Positions 1-5,312 of a stretch of DNA of 8,023 nt are shown piece by piece. The notes under the pieces are model-generated. The model did not search any database and was not told the origin of the DNA. It saw only the letters and a list, made by a program, of their open reading frames with translations. This DNA is from Syntrophomonadaceae bacterium (GTDB taxonomy: Bacteria; Bacillota_D; Dethiobacteria; DTU022): positions 1-8,023 of the forward strand of contig PXFD01000027.1 in NCBI GenBank assembly GCA_003564505.1, given 5' to 3'. Made by a program: the position numbers and the translations under genes. Numbering within the stretch: the stretch's first letter is position 1; each line of letters begins with the position of its first letter.

Positions 1-213
1 ATTTATTACCGTACCATCAGTTAATACGGCTTCAACTTCCCCGCCATGGGTCTCAACTTTATCTACTTCACCACGCTCAACTTTTTGAAGAAACTCGTTA
101 TAGCTTATTTCTTCAGGTGGGCTTTCGGTGTTAAACAAGGCCAGCAATGCAAATACTACCAGGGCAATGACCAGGTAGAATGTAATTTGTCGTAAAAATG
201 GGCTCAATAACAC
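1..213 (-). CDS. ftsH: FtsH, membrane-bound ATP-dependent zinc metalloprotease (N-terminal 71 codons only; cut by window edge)
   Basis: FtsH is a hexameric membrane AAA+ protease that degrades misassembled membrane proteins and some regulators. Only the N-terminus is visible. A short basic start (LLSPFLRQ) is followed by one hydrophobic span at about residues 11-27 (FYLVIALVVFALLALF). The start of the extracytoplasmic domain follows, with the ISYNEFLQKVERGEVDKVE pattern typical of FtsH. The AAA+ module and the HExxH protease site lie beyond the left edge. I chose the GTG at 213 because GGAG at 225-222 sits 8 bases upstream. The TTG at 207 is an equally spaced alternative, using AGGGGG at 221-216. 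Its position after tilS and hpt matches the order in Bacillus and Clostridia. It has its own promoter candidate, so it need not depend on readthrough from hpt. Confidence 0.9.
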   Translation of the reverse strand, partial: MLLSPFLRQITFYLVIALVVFALLALFNTESPPEEISYNEFLQKVERGEVDKVETHGGEVEAVLTDGTVIN

Positions 214-231
214 TACCCCCTCTCCGTTAAC

Positions 232-243
232 GCCTTTCAAGGC
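232..243 (-). repeat. Short palindrome GCCTTGAAAGGC at the predicted 5' end of the ftsH transcript
   Basis: The 12-base inverted repeat GCCTT-GA-AAGGC sits just downstream of the predicted ftsH start point and just upstream of its ribosome site. It could form a small 5' hairpin (4 bp with a UGAA loop) that stabilises the message, or be an operator over +1. It is short enough to be chance. Confidence 0.3.
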
Positions 244-252
244 CTAAAGACA

Positions 253-281
253 ATTTTAACACACTGCACATACAGACGCAA
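253..281 (-). promoter_or_regulatory. Probable sigma-A promoter for ftsH
   Basis: Read on the minus strand, TTGCGT (276-281; 3 of 6 against TTGACA) is separated by 17 bases from TAAAAT (253-258; 5 of 6). A TGT directly before the -10 supplies an extended -10 TG motif. Transcription would start near 246, giving a leader of about 33 bases before ftsH. It lies wholly between hpt and ftsH. Called by eye only. Confidence 0.5.
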
Positions 282-300
282 TAAAGGGCTTCACGCTGCT

Positions 301-825
301 TTACTCATCCAGAACACAAAGATCGCCCAAATTCCTGTATTCTTCATTAAAATCAAGGCCATAACCGATTACAAAGTGGTCGGGTATTTCAAAGCCGCAA
401 TAATCTGCTTTAAACTCTACTTTTCTCCGGTCGGGTTTATCCAGCAAGGTGACCACTTTTAGAGAACGGGGCTTCTGGCTGCTCAGGGTATCATATAAGT
501 AATTTAGAGTCAGGCCTGTATCAACAATGTCCTCAACTATTAATACGTCCCTGTCCTTTATACTCTGTTCAAGATCTTTTTGAATACGGACAATACCTGA
601 TGAAGCCGTATCTGCCCCGTAGCTGGATACTGCCATAAAGTCTATTTCCAGCGGAATATCCATTTCACGAATTAAATCGCTGAGGAAAACTACCGCTCCT
701 TTAAGCACACCAATCAAAAGTGGTTTTTTTTTCCTGTAGTCAGCAGAAATTTCCCGGGCCAGTTCTTTAATTCTTGCTTTAATCTGCTTTTCAGATAAGA
801 GCACTTCATGTTTATCATTTGCCAC
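301..825 (-). CDS. hpt: Hypoxanthine-guanine phosphoribosyltransferase
   Basis: This cytosolic enzyme salvages hypoxanthine and guanine by joining them to PRPP, giving IMP and GMP. The 174 residues match the usual length of about 180. The PRPP-binding signature is VEDIVDTG at residues 97-104, including the acidic pair and the catalytic Asp of the loop. The LKG motif is at 41-43 (PRPP pyrophosphate loop), the SSYG flexible loop at 67-70, and the purine-recognition tail FEIPDHFVIGYGLDF at about 145-159. The start is GTG at 825, preceded by AAGGTGGTG at 840-832 with a 6-base gap. No in-frame ATG lies near the N-terminus. It lies between tilS and ftsH as in many Bacillota. A separate promoter and a leader of about 180 bases lie upstream. 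In B. subtilis, HprT and TilS have been reported to act together as an activator of ftsH; whether that holds here is unknown. Confidence 0.96.
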   Translation of the reverse strand: MANDKHEVLLSEKQIKARIKELAREISADYRKKKPLLIGVLKGAVVFLSDLIREMDIPLEIDFMAVSSYGADTASSGIVRIQKDLEQSIKDRDVLIVEDIVDTGLTLNYLYDTLSSQKPRSLKVVTLLDKPDRRKVEFKADYCGFEIPDHFVIGYGLDFNEEYRNLGDLCVLDE

Positions 826-1004
826 AATTTACACCACCTTTTTTAATTAAAATTTCGTATTGCTTTAGCAATAGTTCGCAACTGCACAGAATTCTTAAGA
901 AAACTGAAGCGGGCATAAAGTGCAGGCATGGAAATAGCGTTTAAACTAAATCGGCGCAGCTCCAGCCTAAACGATCAGCGACTGCAATTTTCTTAAAAAG
1001 GCTC
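826..1004 (-). promoter_or_regulatory. Long, foldable 5' leader of hpt (possible cis-regulatory RNA)
   Basis: If hpt is transcribed from the promoter at 1011-1038, its message carries about 180 untranslated bases. Near its 5' end, bases 996-981 can pair with 910-895: nine perfect pairs (UUAAGAAAA with UUUUCUUAA), then an extension to 16 positions with one mismatch and two G-U pairs. Inside the enclosed 70 bases, CGUUUAGGC (973-965) can pair with UAAACG (943-938) and GCC (955-953), leaving a 9-base bulge. A separate hairpin at 873-858 precedes the ribosome site. I recognise no known riboswitch core here (no purine-aptamer or T-box consensus). The pairings are seen in the sequence; any regulatory function is inference. 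Confidence 0.35.
858..873 (-). repeat. Inverted repeat TATTGC-TAAA-GCAATA upstream of the hpt ribosome site
   Basis: On the minus strand a perfect 6-bp stem with a 4-base loop lies about 17 bases before the hpt Shine-Dalgarno. It is followed by an A/U-rich stretch (CGAAATTTTAATT) that is not a clean U-tract. It could be the regulatory hairpin of the hpt leader, a weak terminator or a protein operator. The stem is AT-rich and could be chance. Confidence 0.3.
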
Positions 1005-1010
1005 TACAGT

Positions 1011-1038
1011 ATTATAGCAGTGTGGGCTTAAGTGTTAC
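1011..1038 (-). promoter_or_regulatory. Extended -10 promoter upstream of hpt
   Basis: On the minus strand, TATAAT (1011-1016, perfect -10) is preceded by TGC (1017-1019), completing an extended TGnTATAAT element. GTAACA (1033-1038; 4 of 6) lies 16 bases upstream as the -35 and overlaps the tilS stop codon region. The predicted start point is near 1004. This would give hpt expression independent of tilS. Confidence 0.6.
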
Positions 1039-2438
1039 AGCTTTTTCTTTATTGCCTTAAGCTCAAGGAGCAAAACCTTTTTCGTAGCGCTGGTTACCCT
1101 GTAAGGATTTGCAATTCTTACCCCGGCTACCCATAAGATTTCATTTTCAGCAGTAACCATGGGCAAAGAATCACGCTTCCATTCAGGAATTTTTTTATCT
1201 ATCAGGAAATCTTTAAGCTTTTTACTGCCTGGTGCTCCCTGGGGGTGAAAACGTGCACCCGGCCATCTGGGCTGTACTATTAATGAAGTCACTTGTAGCT
1301 GATCAAAGTCCAGGTAAGCCTGGCAGGGCAGGGGCGGCCAGGTCAGATTGTCAACATCCTCTATCCTGGCAGCAATAACCATGCCTCCCGGCAGATAAGC
1401 TTTTCCGGGCACATTGAGACTAACTGCATTAAATTTTTCAGCTTTAAAATTTGAATCGCACTTTACGATAAGCGATTTATCTGCAAGAAACGCTTTAACA
1501 TTATGCGGTAGGGTTAACCTGGCGTTCACTTTGCCCTGCTCAAGCAGCTTGCTTAACTGTTCTATATGCAGCCTGCTTAACTTTTTACCGGGTATATAAG
1601 CTGCAAGGGCCAGCTTTAAAACCCGCCCCCTTATAGATTGAGGCAGCCTTAACACTCCATCCAGGTCTAATGATATTTTCCCGGCAGAATGCGTGGCTAG
1701 TTGCTTATATTTTTTTAAGGCCAGGAACCTTAGCAGGTGCCGATCATAACGGGCCAACTCCGAGAGCCCAAAAAGCGCTTCGCGTATCCGGGGATTAAAT
1801 TGTTCTTCCAGGTAGGGTATTAATTCAAGACGCAGTTTATTTCTTGTATACCCAGTTTCCAGATTGCTTCTGTCAATAGAGGGCTTCAGGTTGTAAAACC
1901 GGCAATAATCTTCAATTTCACTACGCCTTAAAAATAAAAGAGGCCTGATCAATTTCACCATGCCTATAGATCGAGCAGGCAATATTCCTGCCAGGCCGTC
2001 TGGACCGGTACCCCTGATTATATTAAATAAAACTGTTTCAGCCTGATCATCATAATGGTGCCCAAGGGCAATAACCGCTGCCTTATATTTCTTAGCCATT
2101 TCATGAAAAAAATCATAGCGTGCCTTACGACCCGCTTCTTCTTCGGAAAGATTATTCTTCTTTTTATAAGCCTTAATATCAACTTCTTTTTTTTCAAAAC
2201 AAGCAGAAAACTCTCTGGCTAACTCTTCAACAGCCTGAGCTTCCTCTACAGCTTCAGACCTTAGACCATGATTAAGATGACCAACAACTAGCCTTAAGTT
2301 ATATTTATCTCGCAGCATATGCAGCATATGCAGTAGACAGAGTGAATCCGGCCCACCGGAAACCGCCACAATTACTGTATCACTATTTTTAAGAAGCCGG
2401 TGCTTTTTGATGTAGGTCTCCACTCGTTTTAACTGCAT
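1035..2438 (-). CDS. tilS: tRNA(Ile)-lysidine synthetase
   Basis: TilS uses ATP and lysine to convert C34 of the CAU-anticodon tRNA-Ile to lysidine, so that it reads AUA and is charged with isoleucine. The 467 residues match full-length Bacillota TilS. The N-terminal PP-loop ATPase has SGGPDS at residues 27-32 and the conserved GHHYDDQAET at 126-135. Next come RSxxE-type helix residues (RRSEIEDYC, 171-179) and the SNLETGYTRNKLR tract near 191-203. The C-terminal TilS domain (about 385-465) includes the basic KKLKDFLIDKKIPEWKRD segment that contacts the tRNA acceptor stem. The start is ATG at 2438, the only clear ATG start in the window, with only a weak GGGTAGTGAT upstream. A terminator lies immediately upstream (2470-2494) and I see no convincing promoter, so tilS may depend on readthrough or a weak promoter. 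hpt follows after 209 bases. Confidence 0.96.
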   Translation of the reverse strand: MQLKRVETYIKKHRLLKNSDTVIVAVSGGPDSLCLLHMLHMLRDKYNLRLVVGHLNHGLRSEAVEEAQAVEELAREFSACFEKKEVDIKAYKKKNNLSEEEAGRKARYDFFHEMAKKYKAAVIALGHHYDDQAETVLFNIIRGTGPDGLAGILPARSIGMVKLIRPLLFLRRSEIEDYCRFYNLKPSIDRSNLETGYTRNKLRLELIPYLEEQFNPRIREALFGLSELARYDRHLLRFLALKKYKQLATHSAGKISLDLDGVLRLPQSIRGRVLKLALAAYIPGKKLSRLHIEQLSKLLEQGKVNARLTLPHNVKAFLADKSLIVKCDSNFKAEKFNAVSLNVPGKAYLPGGMVIAARIEDVDNLTWPPLPCQAYLDFDQLQVTSLIVQPRWPGARFHPQGAPGSKKLKDFLIDKKIPEWKRDSLPMVTAENEILWVAGVRIANPYRVTSATKKVLLLELKAIKKKL

Positions 2439-2469
2439 AACATTATCACTACCCGGTTTATTTAAAGAT

Positions 2470-2494
2470 AAAAAAACACCCTGAAACAGAGTGC
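2470..2494 (-). terminator. Intrinsic terminator after yabR
   Basis: The minus-strand RNA forms CACUCUG-UUU-CAGGGUG (7 bp including one U-G, at 2493-2477), followed directly by seven U (2476-2470). It begins 33 bases after the yabR stop and ends about 31 bases before the tilS start, so it should separate yabR from tilS. Confidence 0.85.
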
Positions 2495-2526
2495 CTTTCG
2501 ATCTGCAATCTTTCTACTATATCTAT

Positions 2527-2946
2527 TTAAAATGCTTCCCGAAAAGAACCACGACCGCCCCTTTTGGATTCTGTATTACGCTTTAAATCCAGAAGCCTTT
2601 CATCACTTTCCTTTAAATAGCGGCTCATCTTGTCTTCAAATGAAGCCTTGTTAACTGTAGCACTCTTAACTTTTTTGCTGCTGCTTTTCTTATTGGGCAC
2701 ATAATCTTTTGCAGCCTGGCGGATTGAAAGACCCACTTTCCCGTTGTTTTCCACAGAAAGAACTTTCACTTTGACCTTATCAGATTTCTTAAATAAGTCA
2801 TTAATATCCTTGACATATTCATCAGCGATTTCAGAAATGTGTACAAGACCGGTTGTGCCACCTGGCAGCTCAACAAAAGCTCCAAATTTAGTTATCCCTG
2901 TGATCCCTCCTTCCACTATGCTCCCGACAACAATCTCTTCCTTGAT
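2527..2946 (-). CDS. yabR: YabR-like S1-domain RNA-binding protein
   Basis: This is a small S1 (OB-fold) RNA-binding protein of the Bacillota YabR family, whose precise role is not settled. The S1 domain spans roughly residues 6-76 and includes VGSIVEGGITGITKFGAFVEL and GLVHISEIADEYVKDINDLF. A lysine/serine-rich linker follows (about 84-100). The conserved tail is FEDKMSRYLKESDERLL and LKRNTESKRGGRG, a hallmark of the family. The only standard start codon in frame is GTG at 2916, which would remove the VGSIV part of the first S1 beta strand. A strong AAGGAGGAG at 2961-2953 lies 8 bases (counted from AGGAGG) upstream of ATC at 2946, and the frame is open there, giving 139 residues starting (M)KEEIVVGSIVEG, as in homologues. 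I therefore give 2946 as the likely start, with GTG 2916 (GGGAG only 4 bases away) as the fallback. The gene has a consensus promoter and a terminator, so it looks monocistronic. Confidence 0.88.
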   Translation of the reverse strand: MKEEIVVGSIVEGGITGITKFGAFVELPGGTTGLVHISEIADEYVKDINDLFKKSDKVKVKVLSVENNGKVGLSIRQAAKDYVPNKKSSSKKVKSATVNKASFEDKMSRYLKESDERLLDLKRNTESKRGGRGSFREAF

Positions 2947-2952
2947 AAAAAA

Positions 2953-2961
2953 CTCCTCCTT
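2953..2961 (-). promoter_or_regulatory. Strong ribosome binding site pointing to a non-standard yabR start
   Basis: AAGGAGGAG is near-perfectly complementary to the 16S rRNA 3' end. After six T it is followed by ATC (2946-2944) in the yabR frame. No ATG, GTG or TTG occurs in that frame between the upstream stop and GTG 2916, which is 36 bases away and too far to be served by this site. Confidence 0.65.
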
Positions 2962-3002
2962 GTTTTTATTTGCTTAAAATAATTATATCTGTTTTTATTT
3001 GC
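2961..3002. repeat. Exact 13-bp direct repeat TGTTTTTATTTGC flanking the yabR -10
   Basis: Two identical copies lie at 2961-2973 and 2990-3002, 29 bases apart start to start. One fills most of the promoter spacer; the other lies in the leader and abuts the Shine-Dalgarno. The placement would suit an operator pair, but A/T richness makes a local duplication possible. Confidence 0.6.
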
Positions 3003-3009
3003 CTGTCAA
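2982..3009 (-). promoter_or_regulatory. Consensus sigma-A promoter for yabR
   Basis: On the minus strand, TTGACA (3004-3009) is followed by a 16-base spacer and TATAAT (2982-2987). Both hexamers are perfect; the spacer is one base short of optimal. The -35 overlaps the divIC stop codon (TGA at 3008-3006). The start point should be near 2975, leaving about 29 bases of leader before the ATC at 2946. This is the strongest promoter visible in the window. Confidence 0.85.
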
Positions 3010-3350
3010 TCCTCAAGCTGAAAGATAATTTCATCAGGTTTTACCAACCCTAATCTCTCACGTGCCAGTGTTTCGATATAACCTGTTTCCTGAAGACGTT
3101 TAATTTCCAGTTCCAGCTCCGCCTTACGCTTTTCATACTCCAACAATCTACTTTCATATTCAGCCAATTCTTTTTCAATCTTTAATTGCTGCAGATGCTG
3201 GGCCCCAAGTATAGTTAGAAGGCCTATTATAACCAAAATGCCAACAATACTGATGAATTTGTACATATTATATTTACTTTCCCTGTGCTGACGGGGAAAG
3301 TTGGAAACTGGCTTCTTTTTCCTGTTACCTAAATTACCCATTCTTAACAC
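3006..3350 (-). CDS. divIC: DivIC/FtsB-type septum formation initiator
   Basis: This bitopic divisome protein partners with FtsL and DivIB/FtsQ to link the Z-ring to septal wall synthesis. The 114 residues have the expected layout. A basic cytoplasmic N-terminus (residues 1-29, rich in K and R) precedes one membrane span (about 31-50, KFISIVGILVIIGLLTILGA). A leucine/glutamate-rich coiled coil follows (about 53-88). The family-defining C-terminal motif is YIETLARERLGLVKPDEIIF (91-110). The start is uncertain: GTG at 3350 or ATG at 3341 in the same frame; neither has a good ribosome site, and a perfect inverted repeat overlaps the GTG. It lies between hup and yabR; in Bacillus, yabO, yabP and yabQ would precede it. 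With the hup terminator upstream it should need its own promoter, for which only a weak candidate is visible. Confidence 0.92.
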   Translation of the reverse strand: MLRMGNLGNRKKKPVSNFPRQHRESKYNMYKFISIVGILVIIGLLTILGAQHLQQLKIEKELAEYESRLLEYEKRKAELELEIKRLQETGYIETLARERLGLVKPDEIIFQLED

Positions 3351-3365
3351 AACTTTTCAAGTTGT
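3349..3365 (-). repeat. Inverted repeat ACAACTT-GAA-AAGTTGT overlapping the divIC start
   Basis: A perfect 7-bp inverted repeat with a 3-base spacer covers the first two bases of the GTG start codon at 3350. In mRNA it could form a small hairpin hiding that start and favouring the ATG at 3341. In DNA it could be an operator. It is AT-rich, so the stability is modest. Confidence 0.4.
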
Positions 3366-3378
3366 TACAGGAAACTTC

Positions 3379-3406
3379 TATATAAGCAATTAATTTCCTG
3401 CATAAA
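3379..3406 (-). promoter_or_regulatory. Weak candidate promoter for divIC
   Basis: TTTATG (3401-3406; 3 of 6) and TATATA (3379-3384; 4 of 6) are 16 bases apart. The site lies between the hup terminator and divIC, where a promoter is expected, but the match is poor. Confidence 0.25.
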
Positions 3407-3420
3407 CCTCTGCCACTCTT

Positions 3421-3465
3421 ATTCCCCCAGGAAAAAATCCCCCCAACACGGGGGGATGGGGGAAT
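3421..3465 (-). terminator. Strong GC-rich intrinsic terminator after hup, with a second nested pair of arms
   Basis: The minus-strand RNA forms AUCCCCCC-GUGUU-GGGGGGAU (3457-3437), eight perfect pairs, followed by a U-run (3436-3432 plus the U closing the stem). An outer inverted repeat, AUUCCCCC (3465-3458) with GGGGGAAU (3428-3421), encloses both the hairpin and its U-tract. The inner hairpin alone is a textbook terminator. It begins 39 bases after the hup stop and separates hup from divIC. Confidence 0.9.
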
Positions 3466-3503
3466 ATAAGACTAGTCCATTGCTACGCTTAGAAATTAAT
3501 ACC

Positions 3504-3776
3504 TTATTTAACTTTTTCTTTTAGCGCTTTGCCCGGTTTAAAAGCGGGAACTTTAAGAGCTTTAATTTTAATTTTTTCTCCGGTGGCAGGATTACGTCCT
3601 TCGCGTTCTTTACGACTCCTGACTTCAAAAGTGCCAAAACCTACAAGCTGGACCTTATCACCCTTGACCAAACCATCAGTAATGCTGTCTAAAACTGCCT
3701 TTACCGCTTTTTCGCTATCCTTCTTAGACATTTCCGTTTTCTCTGCAACCAGATCAACTAATTCAGACTTATTCAC
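3504..3776 (-). CDS. hup: HU-family nucleoid DNA-binding protein
   Basis: HU is a small dimeric histone-like protein that bends and compacts DNA. The 90 residues are the standard length. The N-terminal helical dimerisation part ([20 protein letters not shown] to about residue 40) is followed by the conserved [20 protein letters not shown] (44-63). The beta-arm contains the intercalating proline context [22 protein letters not shown] (61-82). The start is GTG at 3776, giving the canonical MNKSEL N-terminus. AGGAGGG at 3793-3787 lies about 10 bases upstream. It follows mazG by 58 bases, the usual Clostridia arrangement. A promoter candidate in that gap and a strong terminator downstream suggest it can be transcribed alone and highly, as HU usually is. 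hbs is the Bacillus name. Confidence 0.96.
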   Translation of the reverse strand: MNKSELVDLVAEKTEMSKKDSEKAVKAVLDSITDGLVKGDKVQLVGFGTFEVRSRKEREGRNPATGEKIKIKALKVPAFKPGKALKEKVK

Positions 3777-3809
3777 AGCGTAAAGCCCTCCTCGTACAAA
3801 TTTTATTCT

Positions 3810-3837
3810 ATTCTAGTAAAGCATATTCGCTTTTCTA
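3810..3837 (-). promoter_or_regulatory. Candidate promoter for hup
   Basis: TAGAAA (3832-3837; 4 of 6) and TAGAAT (3810-3815; 5 of 6) are separated by 16 bases. The -35 overlaps the mazG stop codon. Further AT-rich -10-like hexamers (second TAGAAT, TAAAAT) follow directly, so the exact start point is uncertain. Confidence 0.4.
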
Positions 3838-5307
3838 TCGTATATTCCTGCTTTTTTTATGCATTTTCCCTATTTTTTTGGCTTCATTCCACCAAAAATC
3901 CAGTTCCTCCAGGGAAAAAGAAGAGACAGGGCGTCCAGACTGTTTTACTTTTTGGATAATATAGCTATACCGTTCAATAAACTTGGTAATTGTTTTACCA
4001 AGAGCAAGCTCCGGATTCACTTCCAGAAAACGGGCAAGATTAACAATTGTAAAAAGGTAGTCACCCAATTCTTCTTCTATGGCATTCCTGTTCTCATCCT
4101 GAAAAGCTTCTTCCAGTTCAGATAGCTCTTCCCTGGCCTTATCAAGAGGTCCTTCAATGCAGGGCCAGTCAAAACCTGCTTCAGCTGCTTTCTTTTGCAG
4201 CTTATATGCTTTTAGAAGAGCCGGCAGTCCATGATCTATCGGTAGTGCTTCAGCTTCTTGATCAACATTCTTTTCATCTGATTTAATCTGCTCCCAGAGC
4301 ACTTTTACCTGTGACGCATTCGAAGCCGTGCCGCTACCAAATACATGAGGGTGCCGCCGTATCAACTTAGCAACAACTGTATCAATCACCCGGCTGAAGT
4401 CAAAACGGTTCTCTTCCCTGGCAATCTGACTATGAAAAACAACCTGAAGCAAGACATCTCCCAACTCTTCCTGTAAATCCCGGTCATCCTCTCGCTCTAT
4501 CGCTGCAACCACTTCGTAGGCTTCTTCAACTAAATACTGCCTTAAGCTGTGATGATCCTGCTTCCTGTCCCATGGACATCCGTCTTCAGCCCGCAGCCTG
4601 GCCATAACTTCTAGCAAATCTCCTACCCTGCCACGTTCAGAAGGAGGAAGATAAATAGTGGTGTAATGATCAAAAATAGATTTACGATCAAGAGCATAGA
4701 GTGGCATTTTCATTACCTGCCTGCCGGGAAGTCCGGCTGAGCGCAAAACATTAACCGGGTAATCATCAGGATATAAGTCCATTAGTCTCAGTTTAACCCT
4801 TGAAGCAATAGCATTATTGTAAACCTGGGCAATAACTAAATGCTCTGCAGAAGGTTCTTTTAAGTTTTTCAAATTCAGGGCATCATATACTTTTACACCA
4901 TCTAAAAGATCTATCTTTAAAGTGTTTAATATCGGCTCCAGAAAACTGATCCCCTCTACTAACTGGATTTTAATGCCAAGACGAGGGCCAATTCGGCGCA
5001 GTCTTTCAACTGTTGCTTCCCCAACTGAAGGATGACCGGGCACTGCATAGCAGATTGTGCCATAACGTCCGGCAGCTTTGAGCAAATTATTCGTGATAAC
5101 CCGGTAAACCTGTTCAAAGTTTTGACCTTGATCGTACAATCCATCAAAAGAACGAATTATTTTACGGCCTTTGGTATAGCGGCGGGCGGAGTAATGCCGA
5201 ATGGTTCTGAAAAACAGGGGCAGTTCACTATCCAGGTATTTATGCGCCTCCAGGGTCAGATGTTCAGGATTTCCCGGGCCAAGACCAATAACAATTATTT
5301 TATTCAA
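3835..5307 (-). CDS. mazG: YabN-type fusion: tetrapyrrole (SAM) methylase-like domain plus MazG nucleotide pyrophosphohydrolase
   Basis: MazG enzymes hydrolyse NTPs and dNTPs to monophosphates and pyrophosphate, cleaning the nucleotide pool. Positions below count from the GTG at 5316 (493 residues). The N-terminal part (about 5-225) is a tetrapyrrole-methylase-like fold, with VIGLGPGNPEHLTLEA (9-24) and AVPGHPSVGE (91-100); its substrate is not established. The MazG part has two halves: one with CPWD (247-250), EEAYE (264-268), EELGD (283-287) and RRHPHVFG (320-327), the other with REELSELEEA (395-404) and EEELGD (414-419). The acidic metal-binding sets are present in both. AGGAG (5320-5316) is too close to that GTG but 8 bases from the in-frame TTG at 5307, which yields the usual MNKIIVIGLGPG start, so I prefer TTG. 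With GTG the gene would overlap the spoVB-like stop by 4 bases; either way the two are translationally linked. Confidence 0.94.
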   Translation of the reverse strand: MNKIIVIGLGPGNPEHLTLEAHKYLDSELPLFFRTIRHYSARRYTKGRKIIRSFDGLYDQGQNFEQVYRVITNNLLKAAGRYGTICYAVPGHPSVGEATVERLRRIGPRLGIKIQLVEGISFLEPILNTLKIDLLDGVKVYDALNLKNLKEPSAEHLVIAQVYNNAIASRVKLRLMDLYPDDYPVNVLRSAGLPGRQVMKMPLYALDRKSIFDHYTTIYLPPSERGRVGDLLEVMARLRAEDGCPWDRKQDHHSLRQYLVEEAYEVVAAIEREDDRDLQEELGDVLLQVVFHSQIAREENRFDFSRVIDTVVAKLIRRHPHVFGSGTASNASQVKVLWEQIKSDEKNVDQEAEALPIDHGLPALLKAYKLQKKAAEAGFDWPCIEGPLDKAREELSELEEAFQDENRNAIEEELGDYLFTIVNLARFLEVNPELALGKTITKFIERYSYIIQKVKQSGRPVSSFSLEELDFWWNEAKKIGKMHKKSRNIR

Positions 5308-5312
5308 TAATT

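Noticed and set aside
939..946. 8-bp palindrome GTTTAAAC.
   Set aside because: Short AT-rich palindromes are common; it overlaps the leader helix and has no independent support.
878..1000. Imperfect direct repeat in the hpt leader (ACTGCA followed by TCTTAAnAA at about 981-1000 and 881-902).
   Set aside because: The copies differ in spacing and sequence, and the same bases are better explained as arms of the inverted repeat reported for the leader.
2309..2332. Tandem nucleotide repeat in tilS coding HML-HML after the PP-loop, possibly a small insertion.
   Set aside because: The distance from SGGPDS to the conserved HxxH segment is the same as I recall for B. subtilis TilS, so no residues are inserted; the repeat reflects codon choice.
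3450..3462. G-quadruplex in the run GGGGGGATGGGGG.
   Set aside because: Only two G-tracts on the strand are close together, and strong pairing to the adjacent C-tracts as a terminator hairpin is far more likely.
3466..3503. Possible remnant of yabO, yabP or yabQ between hup and divIC.
   Set aside because: The short stretch and the rest of the 153-base gap show no recognisable protein fragment; the gap is filled by a terminator and AT-rich DNA.
4959..5310. Open frames of 60-92 codons inside the mazG gene on both strands.
   Set aside because: They overlap a clear full-length conserved gene, have no ribosome site or recognisable domain, and are shadows of it; the same holds for similar frames inside tilS, yabR, hup, the flippase gene and mfd.
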